Part shown: positions 35,351 through 44,680 of the stretch, piece after piece
Layout of the letters: every line of letters starts with the position of its first letter
How positions within the stretch are numbered: position 1 is the first letter of the stretch
Origin: Streptomyces cellostaticus
GTDB taxonomy: Bacteria; Actinomycetota; Actinomycetes; Streptomycetales; Streptomycetaceae
Direction: 5' to 3'
DNA length: 64,000 bases
Assembly: GCF_023630175.1 (NCBI RefSeq)
Contig: NZ_JALLIN010000008.1
Coordinates: 1 to 64,000, forward strand
Notes under the pieces: model-generated
Seen by the model: the letters and a program-made list of their open reading frames with translations, nothing else
What the model was told of the DNA's origin: nothing
Database searches by the model: none
Program-made: the position numbers and the translations under genes

Positions 35351-37501
35351 ATGGAGACCACCTCGACGCCCACCCACTGCCCGTACTGCGCCCTGCAGTG
35401 CGGGATGAACATCACGCCCCTGCCCCAGGGGGGCGTCGAGGTGACCGAACGGCCGGACTTCCCGGTGAACCGGGGGGCGCTGTGCGGCAAGGGCCGCACG
35501 GCCGCCCGGGTGCTGTCGCCGGCGGCCCGGCTGACCTCGCCGCTGGTGCGGTCCGGGGGGCGGCTGGTGGAGGCGGGCTGGGACGAGGCGCTGGACCGGG
35601 TCGCCGGGGCGCTGTCGTCGGTGCGGGCGCGGGGCGGGCCCGACGCGGTGGGGGTGTTCGGCGGGGGCGGGCTGACGAACGAGAAGGCGTACGGGCTCGG
35701 CAAGTTCGCGCGGGTGGTGCTCGGCACCTCGCAGATCGACTACAACGGCCGGTTCTGCATGTCCTCGGCGGCGGCCGCCGGGACCAGGGCGTTCGGCCTC
35801 GACCGGGGGCTGCCGTTCCCGCTGGAGGACATCCCGCGCACCGGCTGCGTCGTGCTGGTCGGCTCCAACCTCGCCGAGACGATGCCGCCGTCGCTGCGCT
35901 TCTTCCGCGAACTGCGCGACAACGGCGGCACGCTGATCGTCGTCGACCCGCGCCGCACGAGGACCGCCGAGCAGGCCGATCTGCACCTGGCGCCCCGGCC
36001 GGGCACCGATCTCGCCCTCGCGCTGGGCCTGCTGCACCTGGTGGTGGCCGAGAACCGCACGGACGAGGAGTACATCCGGGAGCGCACCACCGGCTGGGAG
36101 GAGGCCCGGGCGGCGGCGATGGCGCACTGGCCGGAGTACGTGGAGCGGATCACGGGGGTGTCCGTTCCGCGGCTGCGGCAGGCGGTGCGGATGTTCTGCG
36201 AGCCGGAGTCCGCGATGGTGCTCACCGCGCGGGGGCCCGAGCAGCAGTCCAAGGGCACGGACACGGTGGGCGCGTGGATCAACCTGTGCCTGGCGACCGG
36301 CCGGGCGGGCCGTCCGCTGTCCGGGTACGGCTGTCTGACCGGGCAGGGCAACGGGCAGGGCGGACGTGAACACGGGCAGAAGGCGGACCAGTTGCCCGGC
36401 TACCGCCGGCTGGACGACCCGGCGGCGCGGCGGCACGTGGCCGAGGTGTGGGGCGTGGCCCCGGACAGCCTGCCCGGCCCGGGCCGCAGTGCGTACGAAC
36501 TGCTGGACGCACTGGGCACGGACGTCCGGGCGCTGCTGCTGATGGGGTCCAACCCGGTGGTGTCGGCGCCGCGCGCGGCCCATGTGGAGGAGCGGCTGCG
36601 TTCGCTGGACTTCCTGGCGGTGTGCGACGTCGTCCTCTCGGAGACGGCCGAACTCGCGGACGTGGTGCTGCCGGTCACGCAGTGGGCCGAGGAGACGGGC
36701 ACGACGACCAGCCTGGAGGGCAGGGTCCTGCTGCGCCGCCGGGCCGTGGCCCCGCCCGCCGGGGTCCGCAGCGACCTGGAGGTGCTGCACGGCCTGGCCG
36801 TGCGGCTCGGCGTGGAGAAGGGCTTCCCGACCGACCCCGAGGAGGTCTTCGGGGAACTGCGCCGCGCCTCCGCGGGCGGCCCCGCGGACTACTCGGGCAT
36901 CACCTACCGGCGCCTGGCCGACGAGAACGGCGTCTTCTGGCCGTGCCCGGAGGTGCCGGCGCAGGACACCGGAGCCGCCGGTGCGGCCACCGGTTTCCCC
37001 GCGCCGCACCGGCCCGCCCCGGCCACCGCCCACCCCGGCACCCCGCGGCTCTTCCTCGACCGGTTCGCCACCGACGACGGCCGGGCTCGGTTCGTCGCCG
37101 TGGCGCACCGGGCCGGCGCGGAGGAGCCGGACGCGGAGTATCCGCTGCTGCTGACCACCGGCCGGGTGGTGGCCCAGTACCAGTCGGGGGCGCAGACCCG
37201 CAGGGTGGCCGAGCTGAACGCGGCCGCGCCCGGCCCGTTCGTCGAACTCCATCCGCGCCTGGCGGCCCGCCTCGGCGCGGCCGAGGGCGACCCGCTGGCG
37301 GTGGTCTCCCGGCGCGGCCGCGCCGTGGCTCCCGCCCGCATCACCGCCGCGATCCGCCCCGACACGGTCTTCATGCCGTTCCACTGGCCGGGCGAGGGCC
37401 GGGCCAACACCCTGACGAACCCGGCCCTGGACCCGGTGTCGAAGATGCCCGAGTTCAAGACCTGCGCGGTGCGGGTGGAGCTCCTCGGACCCCGGACCTG
37501 A
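35351..37501 (+). CDS. nasA: Assimilatory nitrate reductase catalytic subunit
   Basis: 716-aa molybdopterin oxidoreductase. The N-terminal 4Fe-4S site CPYCALQC (Cys10, 13, 17) with a fourth Cys in GALCGKG is followed by Mo-MGD domains: RFCMSSAAAA, CVVLVGSNLAETMPPSL, GQGNGQGGREHGQKADQLPGY, and a C-terminal MopB_CT with RANTLTNPALDPVSKMPE. It reduces nitrate to nitrite in the cytoplasm; electrons come from an unidentified donor. No C-terminal [2Fe-2S] domain is present. Confidence 0.9.
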   Translation: METTSTPTHCPYCALQCGMNITPLPQGGVEVTERPDFPVNRGALCGKGRTAARVLSPAARLTSPLVRSGGRLVEAGWDEALDRVAGALSSVRARGGPDAVGVFGGGGLTNEKAYGLGKFARVVLGTSQIDYNGRFCMSSAAAAGTRAFGLDRGLPFPLEDIPRTGCVVLVGSNLAETMPPSLRFFRELRDNGGTLIVVDPRRTRTAEQADLHLAPRPGTDLALALGLLHLVVAENRTDEEYIRERTTGWEEARAAAMAHWPEYVERITGVSVPRLRQAVRMFCEPESAMVLTARGPEQQSKGTDTVGAWINLCLATGRAGRPLSGYGCLTGQGNGQGGREHGQKADQLPGYRRLDDPAARRHVAEVWGVAPDSLPGPGRSAYELLDALGTDVRALLLMGSNPVVSAPRAAHVEERLRSLDFLAVCDVVLSETAELADVVLPVTQWAEETGTTTSLEGRVLLRRRAVAPPAGVRSDLEVLHGLAVRLGVEKGFPTDPEEVFGELRRASAGGPADYSGITYRRLADENGVFWPCPEVPAQDTGAAGAATGFPAPHRPAPATAHPGTPRLFLDRFATDDGRARFVAVAHRAGAEEPDAEYPLLLTTGRVVAQYQSGAQTRRVAELNAAAPGPFVELHPRLAARLGAAEGDPLAVVSRRGRAVAPARITAAIRPDTVFMPFHWPGEGRANTLTNPALDPVSKMPEFKTCAVRVELLGPRT

Positions 37502-38005
37502 GGGCTGTCCCGCGATCCCCGGCGGGCGCACGACGACGGCCACGGCACCTCGCCGCGTTGCCGGATCGCCCGGACACGCCCCGTACGAGGACGACCCTCC
37601 GCCGTGCGAGGCACCGCATCCGACGCCGTGCGCCGACCCACCGGGGATTGTCCCCGCCGGCCTGGCGATGCTCCTGAGGCCGCCGGCAGAGCCTCGCCGA
37701 GCCTGCCCGATCGGCGACCCGGGAAGTCTTGACGGGGTGACGGCGACGACATGACTCCCACCCCAGCGGCCGGGGAACGACAGGACCGGCCACCACGGTG
37801 CCGACAGCGTCCCCACACCCCAGGACACGGCATCTGGCCAGCAGGATCCGAGGACGAGGCGAAACCGATGAAGTAGAGCACCACCTGGGCGGTGTCGGTG
37901 CCCCGGGACCCCCACCCGGTTCCGGCCCTCGTGAGATGAACGGGCGACAGGCCCACGGCACGCCCGGGACCTTCGCCGCCTCCCGAGATCACGGCGCATA
38001 CGCTC
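37502..38005. other. Intergenic region, 504 bp
   Basis: I see no gene or RNA here. Frames are open only by GC bias and I find no recognisable domain. It separates nasA from the epoxide hydrolase-like gene. Confidence 0.5.
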
Positions 38006-38974
38006 ATGCGCATGGTCGAGCACCACATGGTTGACGTGAACGGCATTCGGCTGCACATCGCCGAAGAGGGCGACGGCCCCCTGGTCGTGCTGCTGCATGG
38101 CTTCCCCGAGTCATGGCACTCCTGGCACCGACAGTTCGGCCCGTTGTCCGATGCGGGTTTCCGGGTGGTCGCGCCCGACCAGCGTGGGTACGGACGCAGC
38201 GACCGGCCCGACGCCGTCGACGCGTACACCATCCTTCACCTGGTCGGCGACGTCGTCGGACTGGTCCAGGCCCTGGGCGAGAAGAAGGCGTACGTCGTCG
38301 GGCACGACTGGGGCGCACCCGTCGCCTGGCACACGGCTCTGCTGCGACCGGACATGGTGCTCGGGGTGGCCGGCCTGAGTGTGCCGCCCCCGTTCCGGGG
38401 GACCCGGCCTCCGCTCACCGAGATGGACAAGAGGTTCGGCGGCCGCTTCTACTGGAACTACTTCAACCGCCCCGGCGTGGCCGACGCCGAGTTCGCGAAG
38501 GACGCGCGCGCCGCTTTGCGGAAGCTCGTCTATTCGGCCTCCGGCGATGCTCCCGACGCCGACGAGCGCAAGCAGCCGCTGGTTGATCCCGAGCGTGGCT
38601 GGGTCGCGAGCATGCCGGATCCCGAAGTACTGCCCGAATGGTTCACCGAGGACGACCTCGACCAACTCACCGAGAGTTTCTCCAAGGGCTTCACCGGGGC
38701 CCTCAACTGGTACCGCAACATCGACCGCAACTGGGAACTCACCGCACCGTGGCACGGCGCCGTCGTCACCTCGCCCGCCCTGTACGTCTACGGCGACCGC
38801 GACGCCGTCCCGGCCTTTCCCGGCACCCCCGAACTTATCGCGAAACTGCCGGAGTTGATGCCCAATCTGTGGCGCGAGCCCCTGAAGCTGGCGGGCTGCG
38901 GGCACTGGACTCAGCAGGAACGCCCAAACGAGGTGAACACGGCCCTCATCGACTTCCTCAGGGCGAACCCCTGA
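38006..38974 (+). CDS. Alpha/beta hydrolase, epoxide hydrolase type
   Basis: 322-aa alpha/beta hydrolase. The oxyanion motif HGFPES is at residues 31-36, nucleophile Asp101 lies in VGHDWGAPVAW, a cap region with conserved Tyr-rich segments follows (RFYWNYFNRP, LNWYRNIDRNW), the acid is in YVYGDRD, and catalytic His is in AGCGHWTQQERP. This pattern fits soluble epoxide hydrolases, which open epoxides to diols. The ATG at 38012 is an alternative start. No close operon partner. Confidence 0.87.
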   Translation: MRMVEHHMVDVNGIRLHIAEEGDGPLVVLLHGFPESWHSWHRQFGPLSDAGFRVVAPDQRGYGRSDRPDAVDAYTILHLVGDVVGLVQALGEKKAYVVGHDWGAPVAWHTALLRPDMVLGVAGLSVPPPFRGTRPPLTEMDKRFGGRFYWNYFNRPGVADAEFAKDARAALRKLVYSASGDAPDADERKQPLVDPERGWVASMPDPEVLPEWFTEDDLDQLTESFSKGFTGALNWYRNIDRNWELTAPWHGAVVTSPALYVYGDRDAVPAFPGTPELIAKLPELMPNLWREPLKLAGCGHWTQQERPNEVNTALIDFLRANP

Positions 38975-39213
38975 CCCGGCATGCGGGCAGATGGTGGTGT
39001 GCCCGCTCCGGCGGGTCGGGGGCCGACGGCCGCCGTGAGGGTGCGCGACAGGCCACCTGGCCTTCCTGATCGGCCTGGTCGGGCTCACCGCGGTATCCGT
39101 CGCCGACGGCCGGATGCAGGGACGGCGGTGCGGGCGTGGCGGACGGCTGCCGGCGGGGTGACGCCCGACCCGCGCGGCACGGGAACGCGGGGCGGCCGCC
39201 AGGTCGAACCCCG

Positions 39214-39645
39214 TCAGCCGCGTTCCAGCCAGTCCCCGCTCGTGATGCGTCGCCCCCCGGCCCGCAGGCGCAGCGCGACGGCGGGGGACGCCAGGTAGAC
39301 CCAGGCCGGGGTCGTGGTGCCGTCGGGGCGTTCCACGGGGCGGGCGACCCGTTCGTAGAGGTTGCGGGGGTCGCCCTGGACGTACTCCTCCAGGCGGTCG
39401 AGTTCGGTCAGGAGCCCGGCGTAGGACCGCGCTGACGCGGTGACGAGTTCGCCGCTGACCGTGGCGCCGGGCTCCTCGACGGCGTAGGGGTAGCCGGGGC
39501 CCTCGTACAGTGCGGCACCCGGGAAACGTCCCGGTTCCTCCCGGTCCGTCCGGCCGCGCAGGAACAGGTCGTGGTTACGCTCGCCGGGGCGGAGAGTGCC
39601 GTAGACGAAGAACGGCAGGGGGCCCCGGGCGTCCGGAGTGATCAC
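39214..39645 (-). CDS. Gamma-glutamylcyclotransferase-like (AIG2/GGCT) protein
   Basis: 143-aa GGCT-fold protein. The signature FVYGTLRPGERNHDLFL is near the N-terminus, with ALYEGPGYPYAVEEPG and the acidic LDRLEEYVQGDP later. Family members cyclise gamma-glutamyl amines. The GTG start at 39645 is preceded by GGAGGAG; a longer upstream frame runs into the M4 protease promoter region. Divergent from the protease gene. Confidence 0.85.
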   Translation of the reverse strand: MITPDARGPLPFFVYGTLRPGERNHDLFLRGRTDREEPGRFPGAALYEGPGYPYAVEEPGATVSGELVTASARSYAGLLTELDRLEEYVQGDPRNLYERVARPVERPDGTTTPAWVYLASPAVALRLRAGGRRITSGDWLERG

Positions 39646-39702
39646 GGAATCGATTCTCCTCCTGCGCCGCCTTCTCACACATCTCCCTGTAGGCGCTATG
39701 GA

Positions 39703-39716
39703 CATGACATGTCATG
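39703..39716. promoter_or_regulatory. 14-bp perfect palindrome upstream of M4 protease gene
   Basis: CATGACATGTCATG reads the same on both strands and sits in the divergent GGCT/protease promoter region, 67 bp before the protease ATG. Likely a dimeric regulator operator; the regulator is unknown. Confidence 0.5.
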
Positions 39717-39783
39717 CCCACTTAAATCTCAGTGGACAGCGCCAACTCCCCCACGCCTCGAAGGCGCCTCCCCAAGGAGACAG

Positions 39784-41433
39784 ATGAGTCGGATACGTCA
39801 GCACATCCGGGGTTCCCGTCGTCTCGCCACCACCGGCGTCGCCGCCACCACCGCGGCCCTCCTGGCCGCCGCCCTCTCCCCCGCCGCGCACGCCGACGGC
39901 CGCCCGACCCGGGCCACCGCCGTCGAGAACGCGGCCTCGGCCGTCGCGGCCCAGGCGAAGAACCTCGGCCTGACCTCCGCCCAGGACACCAGTGTCCGGG
40001 ACGTGATCGTCGACGGCAACGGAACCCAGCACGTCCGGTACGACCGTACGTACCATCAGCTTCCGGTGCTCGGCGGCGACTTCGTCGTCCACCTGGCGCC
40101 GGACGGCGCCTACCGGAGCGCCGACCGCGCGACCGGGGCCAGGATCTCGGTCCCCTCCACCACCCCGAGACTGTCCGCGCCCAGAGCCGCCGGCCTCGCG
40201 GTGAACGCCCTGCGGGCCGCCAACCTCGGGGAGAGGCTGCGGCAGGTGAAGGCCAAGCCCGAGCTGGTCGTCGACGCCCTGCACGGCGCCCCGAAGCTCG
40301 CCTGGCGCACCAACGCCACCGGCCGGGACTCGCTCGGCAACCCGGTCGCCCGCACCGTGCTGACCGACGCCGTCACCGGCGCCCAGATCGACGCCTGGGA
40401 CAGCATCGAGACGGCCACCGGCGACGGCAGGTCGCTGTACGGCGGGACCGTGCCGATGGAGACCACGCAGTCCGGCTCCTCGTACCAGCTCAAGGACCCG
40501 ACCCGCGGCAACACCTACACCGGTGACGCCGAGGGCAAGACCGACCTGTGCTTCTTCGGGATCTGCTTCATCCGGGCCCCCGCCACCCTCTTCACGGACG
40601 CCGACAACCACTGGGGCACGGGGACCACCGCCGACCGCGCCTCGGCCGCCGTCGACGCGCAGTACGGCACCAACGAGACCTGGGACTACTACAAGAACGT
40701 CCACGGCCGCAGCGGCATCGCCGGCGACGGCAAGGGCTCGTACAACCGCGTCCACTACGGCAACAAGTACAACAACGCCTTCTGGGACGACAGTTGCTTC
40801 TGCATGACGTACGGCGACGGTGACGGCACCACCTTCGGGCCGCTGGTGGCGCTGGACGTGGCCGGGCACGAGATGAGCCACGGCGTGACGTCGAAGACGG
40901 CCAGACTGACCTACTCGGGCGAGTCCGGCGGCCTGAACGAGGCCACCTCGGACATCCTCGGCACGATGGTCGAGTGGTACGCGAACAACTCCTCCGACCA
41001 GGGCGACTACCTCATCGGTGAGAAGATCGTGAAGCCCGGCTTCGGCAAGGCGGCCCTGCGCTTCATGGACAAGCCGTCCAAGGACGGCAGCTCCGCCGAC
41101 TACTGGAGCTCGTCGGTCGGCAACCTCGACGTCCACTACTCCTCGGGCGTCGCCAACCACTTCGCCTACCTGCTGAGCGAGGGCAGCGGCGCCAAGACCA
41201 TCAACGGCGTCGACTACAACTCGCCGACGTACAACGGCTCGACGGTCACCGGCATCGGCCGGGACAAGGTCGGCAAGATCTGGTACCGGGCGCTGACGGT
41301 CTACATGACGTCCTCCACGAACTACAAGGGCGCCCGCACGGCCACCCTGAACGCCGCCAAGGACCTCTACGGCGCGGGCAGCGCCGAGTACGACGCGGTG
41401 GCCGCCGCCTGGAGCGCGGTCAACGTCAACTGA
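39784..41433 (+). CDS. Secreted M4 neutral metalloprotease
   Basis: 549-aa preproprotein. A Tat/Sec-like basic signal with hydrophobic core (residues 12-37, ending AHADG) is followed by an FTP/PepSY propeptide to about 200 (VLGGDFVVHLAPDG...). The M4 catalytic domain shows HEMSH at residues 362-366 and third ligand Glu386 in GGLNEATSD, with the C-terminal helical domain containing YSSGVANHFAYLLSEG. It is a thermolysin-like extracellular protease, common in streptomycetes. AGGAGA lies 5 bases before the ATG. A terminator hairpin follows. Confidence 0.93.
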   Translation: MSRIRQHIRGSRRLATTGVAATTAALLAAALSPAAHADGRPTRATAVENAASAVAAQAKNLGLTSAQDTSVRDVIVDGNGTQHVRYDRTYHQLPVLGGDFVVHLAPDGAYRSADRATGARISVPSTTPRLSAPRAAGLAVNALRAANLGERLRQVKAKPELVVDALHGAPKLAWRTNATGRDSLGNPVARTVLTDAVTGAQIDAWDSIETATGDGRSLYGGTVPMETTQSGSSYQLKDPTRGNTYTGDAEGKTDLCFFGICFIRAPATLFTDADNHWGTGTTADRASAAVDAQYGTNETWDYYKNVHGRSGIAGDGKGSYNRVHYGNKYNNAFWDDSCFCMTYGDGDGTTFGPLVALDVAGHEMSHGVTSKTARLTYSGESGGLNEATSDILGTMVEWYANNSSDQGDYLIGEKIVKPGFGKAALRFMDKPSKDGSSADYWSSSVGNLDVHYSSGVANHFAYLLSEGSGAKTINGVDYNSPTYNGSTVTGIGRDKVGKIWYRALTVYMTSSTNYKGARTATLNAAKDLYGAGSAEYDAVAAAWSAVNVN

Positions 41434-41453
41434 GCACGGCCGAAGCACGCGTG

Positions 41454-41494
41454 GGGCGGCCGTCCCGGTCCAGTGGGTACCGGGGCGGCCGCCC
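41454..41494 (+). terminator. Hairpin terminator after M4 protease gene
   Basis: Two 16-base arms (41454-41469 and 41479-41494) pair with a single mismatch around a 9-base loop, 21 bases after the protease stop. There is no U tract, which is common in high-GC actinobacteria. Confidence 0.7.
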
Positions 41495-41835
41495 TGCTCG
41501 TGCGCCGTGCGGCGCGGCCGGACCGCCGCCGTCCGCCGTGCCGGGCCCGGCCGGCGCCGGGCGGGGTCCCACCGCCCCACAGGGGTACCGGTCACCCGTT
41601 CACCCCCGCCCCGCACGCCATTCGTGTGCTCTTGCCCGGACCCCCCTCACCCGCCTCTGACCAGCCATGATTCGCCCTCGCTCACCCGTGTGGGGGTCCG
41701 GCGCGCCACCCGTTCAGCACGTTACTGACCCATCGTCAGCAAGCGCCGCGGCCCGACTGCGATTTTCCTCGGAAGGGCAGGGGCGTGCCCCTGGAGGAGT
41801 CGGAGGAACGAGACGGACAAGTTCTGGGGAGCACC
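41495..41835. other. Intergenic region
   Basis: About 340 bp between the protease terminator and the next gene, apparently non-coding. An AT-richer patch around 41700-41770 probably holds the promoter for the secreted protein and sortase genes. No motif is assigned. Confidence 0.4.
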
Positions 41836-42417
41836 ATGCGACGCACCGCCCGTCTGCTGACCGGTACCGCGCTCGCCGTGGCCACGGCGGGACTCGCCAC
41901 GGCCCCGGCCCACGGCGGCGGGGTTCCGGCAGCGGCTCGCCTGCGGGGCGCTCCGGCCGCGGCCGGGACCGGCAGCCTGCAGGTGAGCCCGGCCACCGCG
42001 GTGCCCGGCGGCCGGATCACCGTGAACACCACGGAGTGCGGCGCGCGGGGAACCGCGATCGCCGACGCGGGCTCGGTCGGCGCCGGGACCTTCATGCTGG
42101 CGCCCGGCACGAACGAGGGCGAGGCGGTCGGCGAGTTCCGGGTGCCGACGGGTGCCCAGCCGGGGACGTACGAGATCGTCGCGAAGTGCGCCGAGGGCGA
42201 CCGGCAGGTCACGGGTGACCTGGTGGTGGCGCTCAGCACGGCGCGGATGGGCGCGGCGCACGAGCAGGTGCGGCCGCGGGGAAGCGTGAAGACGGGGGTC
42301 GGCGGCGCACTCGGCACCGACCCCGTGCAGACCGCGGCGGGCGTGGCGGCTCTGGCCGTCGCCGCCGCGGGCGGTACCTGGCTCCTGCATCGCCGGGCGA
42401 GAGGCGACGGGATCTGA
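41836..42417 (+). CDS. Secreted protein with C-terminal membrane anchor
   Basis: 193-aa unrecognised envelope protein. A signal peptide (RRTARLLTGTALAVATAGLA, residues 2-21) is followed by an Ig/immunoglobulin-like beta region (LQVSPATAVPGGRITVNT... GTYEIVAKC, with two Cys at about 64 and 119). Near the C-terminus lies a TM helix (AAGVAALAVAAAGGTWLL) with an RRAR tail. There is no LPXTG-type motif. It lies 155 bp before a class F sortase gene, in the same direction, so it may be a partner or substrate of it. Confidence 0.72.
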   Translation: MRRTARLLTGTALAVATAGLATAPAHGGGVPAAARLRGAPAAAGTGSLQVSPATAVPGGRITVNTTECGARGTAIADAGSVGAGTFMLAPGTNEGEAVGEFRVPTGAQPGTYEIVAKCAEGDRQVTGDLVVALSTARMGAAHEQVRPRGSVKTGVGGALGTDPVQTAAGVAALAVAAAGGTWLLHRRARGDGI

Positions 42418-42572
42418 CGGACACCCTCCGCTGTCCGTCCGCCGGTACCGCACATCCCGCCCCCTTCGGGTCCGACGCCCCTCGCGGCCCGGAGGGGGCG
42501 GGGGTCCGCCCCGTGGCGGGCCGACCCGATGTCGAAGGGCCGTTCGGGGTGCGCCCCGGGAGAGGGGAACTC

Positions 42573-43193
42573 ATGCGCAGAGTCGGGGACACCGCCATAG
42601 CCGCCGTCACCGTGGTCGCGCTCGGCTCGGGGACGTGGCTGCTCGCCGCTCCGGACGCGACGCACACGCCACCGCAGCCGGCCGCCGCCGAGGGACGGCC
42701 CGACCCGGGCGAGGAACGGCTCGGGGCCGGCGCGCTCGCGCCCTCCCCACCGACCCGCATCCGCATCCCCTCGATCCGGGTGAACGCCCCGCTGACGGGC
42801 CTGGGCCTCACCCCGGCGGGCAGCCTCGACGTGCCGCCCGCCGGGAACAAGAACCTCGCGGGCTGGTACGAGGCCGGCACCACACCCGGAGAGACGGGCA
42901 CCGCGATCGTCGCCGGCCATGTGGACAACGCCGAGGGCCCGGCCGTCTTCTACGACCTGGGCGCGCTGAAGCGGGGAGCCGCCATCGAGATCGACCGGCG
43001 CAACGGCGGCGTGGCCGTGTTCACCGTCGACGCGGTGGAGGTGTACCCGGCCAGCGCCTTCCCCGACGACAAGGTGTACGGCGCGGCCCCGCGGCCCGAA
43101 CTGCGGGTCATCACCTGCGGCGGCGGCTACTCGAAGGCCACCGGCTACCAGGGCAACGTGGTGGTCTTCGCCCACCTGACCGGCAGCCGCTGA
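42573..43193 (+). CDS. Class F sortase
   Basis: 206-aa sortase with an N-terminal TM helix (residues 8-26), a Pro-rich linker, then the sortase barrel RIRIPSIRVNAPLTGLGL. Catalytic His116 lies in VAGHVDN and Cys182 in RVITCGGGY. Family members carry out transpeptidation or hydrolysis of sorted surface proteins. AGAGGGG lies just upstream of the ATG. Intact length for the family. Confidence 0.85.
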   Translation: MRRVGDTAIAAVTVVALGSGTWLLAAPDATHTPPQPAAAEGRPDPGEERLGAGALAPSPPTRIRIPSIRVNAPLTGLGLTPAGSLDVPPAGNKNLAGWYEAGTTPGETGTAIVAGHVDNAEGPAVFYDLGALKRGAAIEIDRRNGGVAVFTVDAVEVYPASAFPDDKVYGAAPRPELRVITCGGGYSKATGYQGNVVVFAHLTGSR

Positions 43194-43319
43194 CGGCCGC
43201 GCCCGGGGCCCGCGCGGTGGGCGCGCCCCGGCGTCCGCGCACCTCACAGCCCTCTCCCGGCCCCCGGCAGGACCCTCACACCTCCCGCCCGGCACCACTG
43301 AGGGCAGCGTTCCCGCCGG

Positions 43320-43357
43320 GAAACAGAGGTGATGCGGCCGGGTAACGTCGGCGCAGC
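43320..43357 (+). promoter_or_regulatory. GlnR-like repeat array upstream of nir operon
   Basis: GAAAC, GATGC, GTAAC and GCAGC follow each other with exact 6-base spacers (11-bp period) just before the operon start. This periodicity matches GlnR binding sites, though two of the four half-sites are weak. Consistent with co-regulation with nasA. Confidence 0.45.
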
Positions 43358-43369
43358 ACGCTGCGTCGC

Positions 43370-44680
43370 ATGACCTCGAATACGCGTGTGGTGGTGATCG
43401 GCGCCGGCCTCGCGGGCGTACGGCTCGCCCGGCGGCTCGGTGAGCTGGGCACGCCCGCGCTGCTCGTCGGCGAGGAGGAGCACCGGCCCTACAACCGGGT
43501 GCTGCTCGCCGAGGTGCTGGCCGGGCGGTACGCCCCGGAGGTGATCGCCCTCCCCGCACCCGGCCGGCTCCGCCGCGCCCGGGTCACCGCCATCGACCGG
43601 GCGGCCCGGCGGCTGCGGTGCGCCGACGGCTCGCTGATCGGATACGACACCCTGGTGCTGGCCACCGGGTCCAACCCGGTGCTGCCGCCGCTGCGCGGGC
43701 TGTTCACGGACCGTCACCTCCCGTCGGCACACGGGGCCGGACGTCCGGCCCCTTCCTGCGGCCCAGGTGCCGGGGGACGTCCGGCGAAGGGGCGGGGCAG
43801 CACCGCCGGGCAGCGGCTTCCCGAGGGCGTCCACGCGTTCCGCACGATGGACGACTGCCTGGGCCTGTCGGGGGCGGTGCGGCCGGGCGCGCGGGCCGTC
43901 GTCGTCGGCGGCGGGCTGCTCGGGGTGTCCGCGGCCCGCGCGCTGGCCGTGCGCGGCGCCCAGGTGGTGCTCGCCCAGCAGGCCGAGCGGCTCATGGAGC
44001 GCCAGCTCGACCCGAACGCCTCCCGGCTGGTGCTGCGGCACCTGACGGACCTGGGGGTGGAGGTGCACACCGAGTGCCGGGTGCGGGACGTGCGGTGCGC
44101 CGGCGGCGCGGTCCGCGCGGTGGAACTCGCCGACGGTTACGCCCTGGACGCCGATCTCGTGGTCCTCGCCTGCGGAGTCCACCCGCGCACCGGGCTGGCG
44201 GAACAGGCCGGCCTCGCCGTCCGCCGGGGCGTCCTCGTCGACGACGAGCTGCGCACCTCCGACCCGCACATCCACGCCCTCGGCGACTGCGCCGAGCACG
44301 ACGGCACGGTCTACGGCCTCGCCACCCCGGCCCTGGAACAGGCCGAGGCGCTGGCCGCCCTGCTCGCCGGCGACACGGGCGCCCGCTACTGCGGGACCCG
44401 TTCGCTGACCCGGCTCACCCTGACCGGACCCGACTCCCCCTTCGACCTGGCCGCGTTCGGCGAGACCGAGGCCGGCCCCGGCGACGACGTGGTCCAGCTC
44501 GCCGACGCCACCCGGGGCACCTACCGCAAGGTCGTCGTCCGGGACGACCGCCTGGTCGGCGGGGTCCTGGTCGGCGAACTCGGCACCGTCGGCGCGCTCG
44601 CCCGCGCCTGGGAGGGAGCGGAGCCGCTCCCCGGTGACGGTCCCCTGCTTCACCTGCTCACCAACGACGGAGGCTCCTGA
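43370..44680 (+). CDS. FAD-dependent oxidoreductase, first gene of nir operon
   Basis: 436-aa FAD/NAD(P)H oxidoreductase resembling the N-terminal part of NirB: VVVIGAGLAGVRLARRL, HRPYNRVLLAEVLAG, YDTLVLATGSNPVLPPL and AVVVGGGLLGVSAARALA, then HALGDCAEHDG for FAD. It probably transfers electrons for nitrite or nitrate reduction. An Arg/Gly/Pro-rich insert near residues 120-160 (43725-43840) lengthens a loop between the two nucleotide domains. The stop overlaps nirB's ATG (TGATG), so they form an operon. Confidence 0.82.
   Translation: MTSNTRVVVIGAGLAGVRLARRLGELGTPALLVGEEEHRPYNRVLLAEVLAGRYAPEVIALPAPGRLRRARVTAIDRAARRLRCADGSLIGYDTLVLATGSNPVLPPLRGLFTDRHLPSAHGAGRPAPSCGPGAGGRPAKGRGSTAGQRLPEGVHAFRTMDDCLGLSGAVRPGARAVVVGGGLLGVSAARALAVRGAQVVLAQQAERLMERQLDPNASRLVLRHLTDLGVEVHTECRVRDVRCAGGAVRAVELADGYALDADLVVLACGVHPRTGLAEQAGLAVRRGVLVDDELRTSDPHIHALGDCAEHDGTVYGLATPALEQAEALAALLAGDTGARYCGTRSLTRLTLTGPDSPFDLAAFGETEAGPGDDVVQLADATRGTYRKVVVRDDRLVGGVLVGELGTVGALARAWEGAEPLPGDGPLLHLLTNDGGS

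Noticed and set aside
35018..38098. 1026-aa minus-strand ORF opposite nasA
   Set aside because: Low-complexity His/Arg/Gly/Gln translation of the antisense strand; nasA on the plus strand is complete and conserved.
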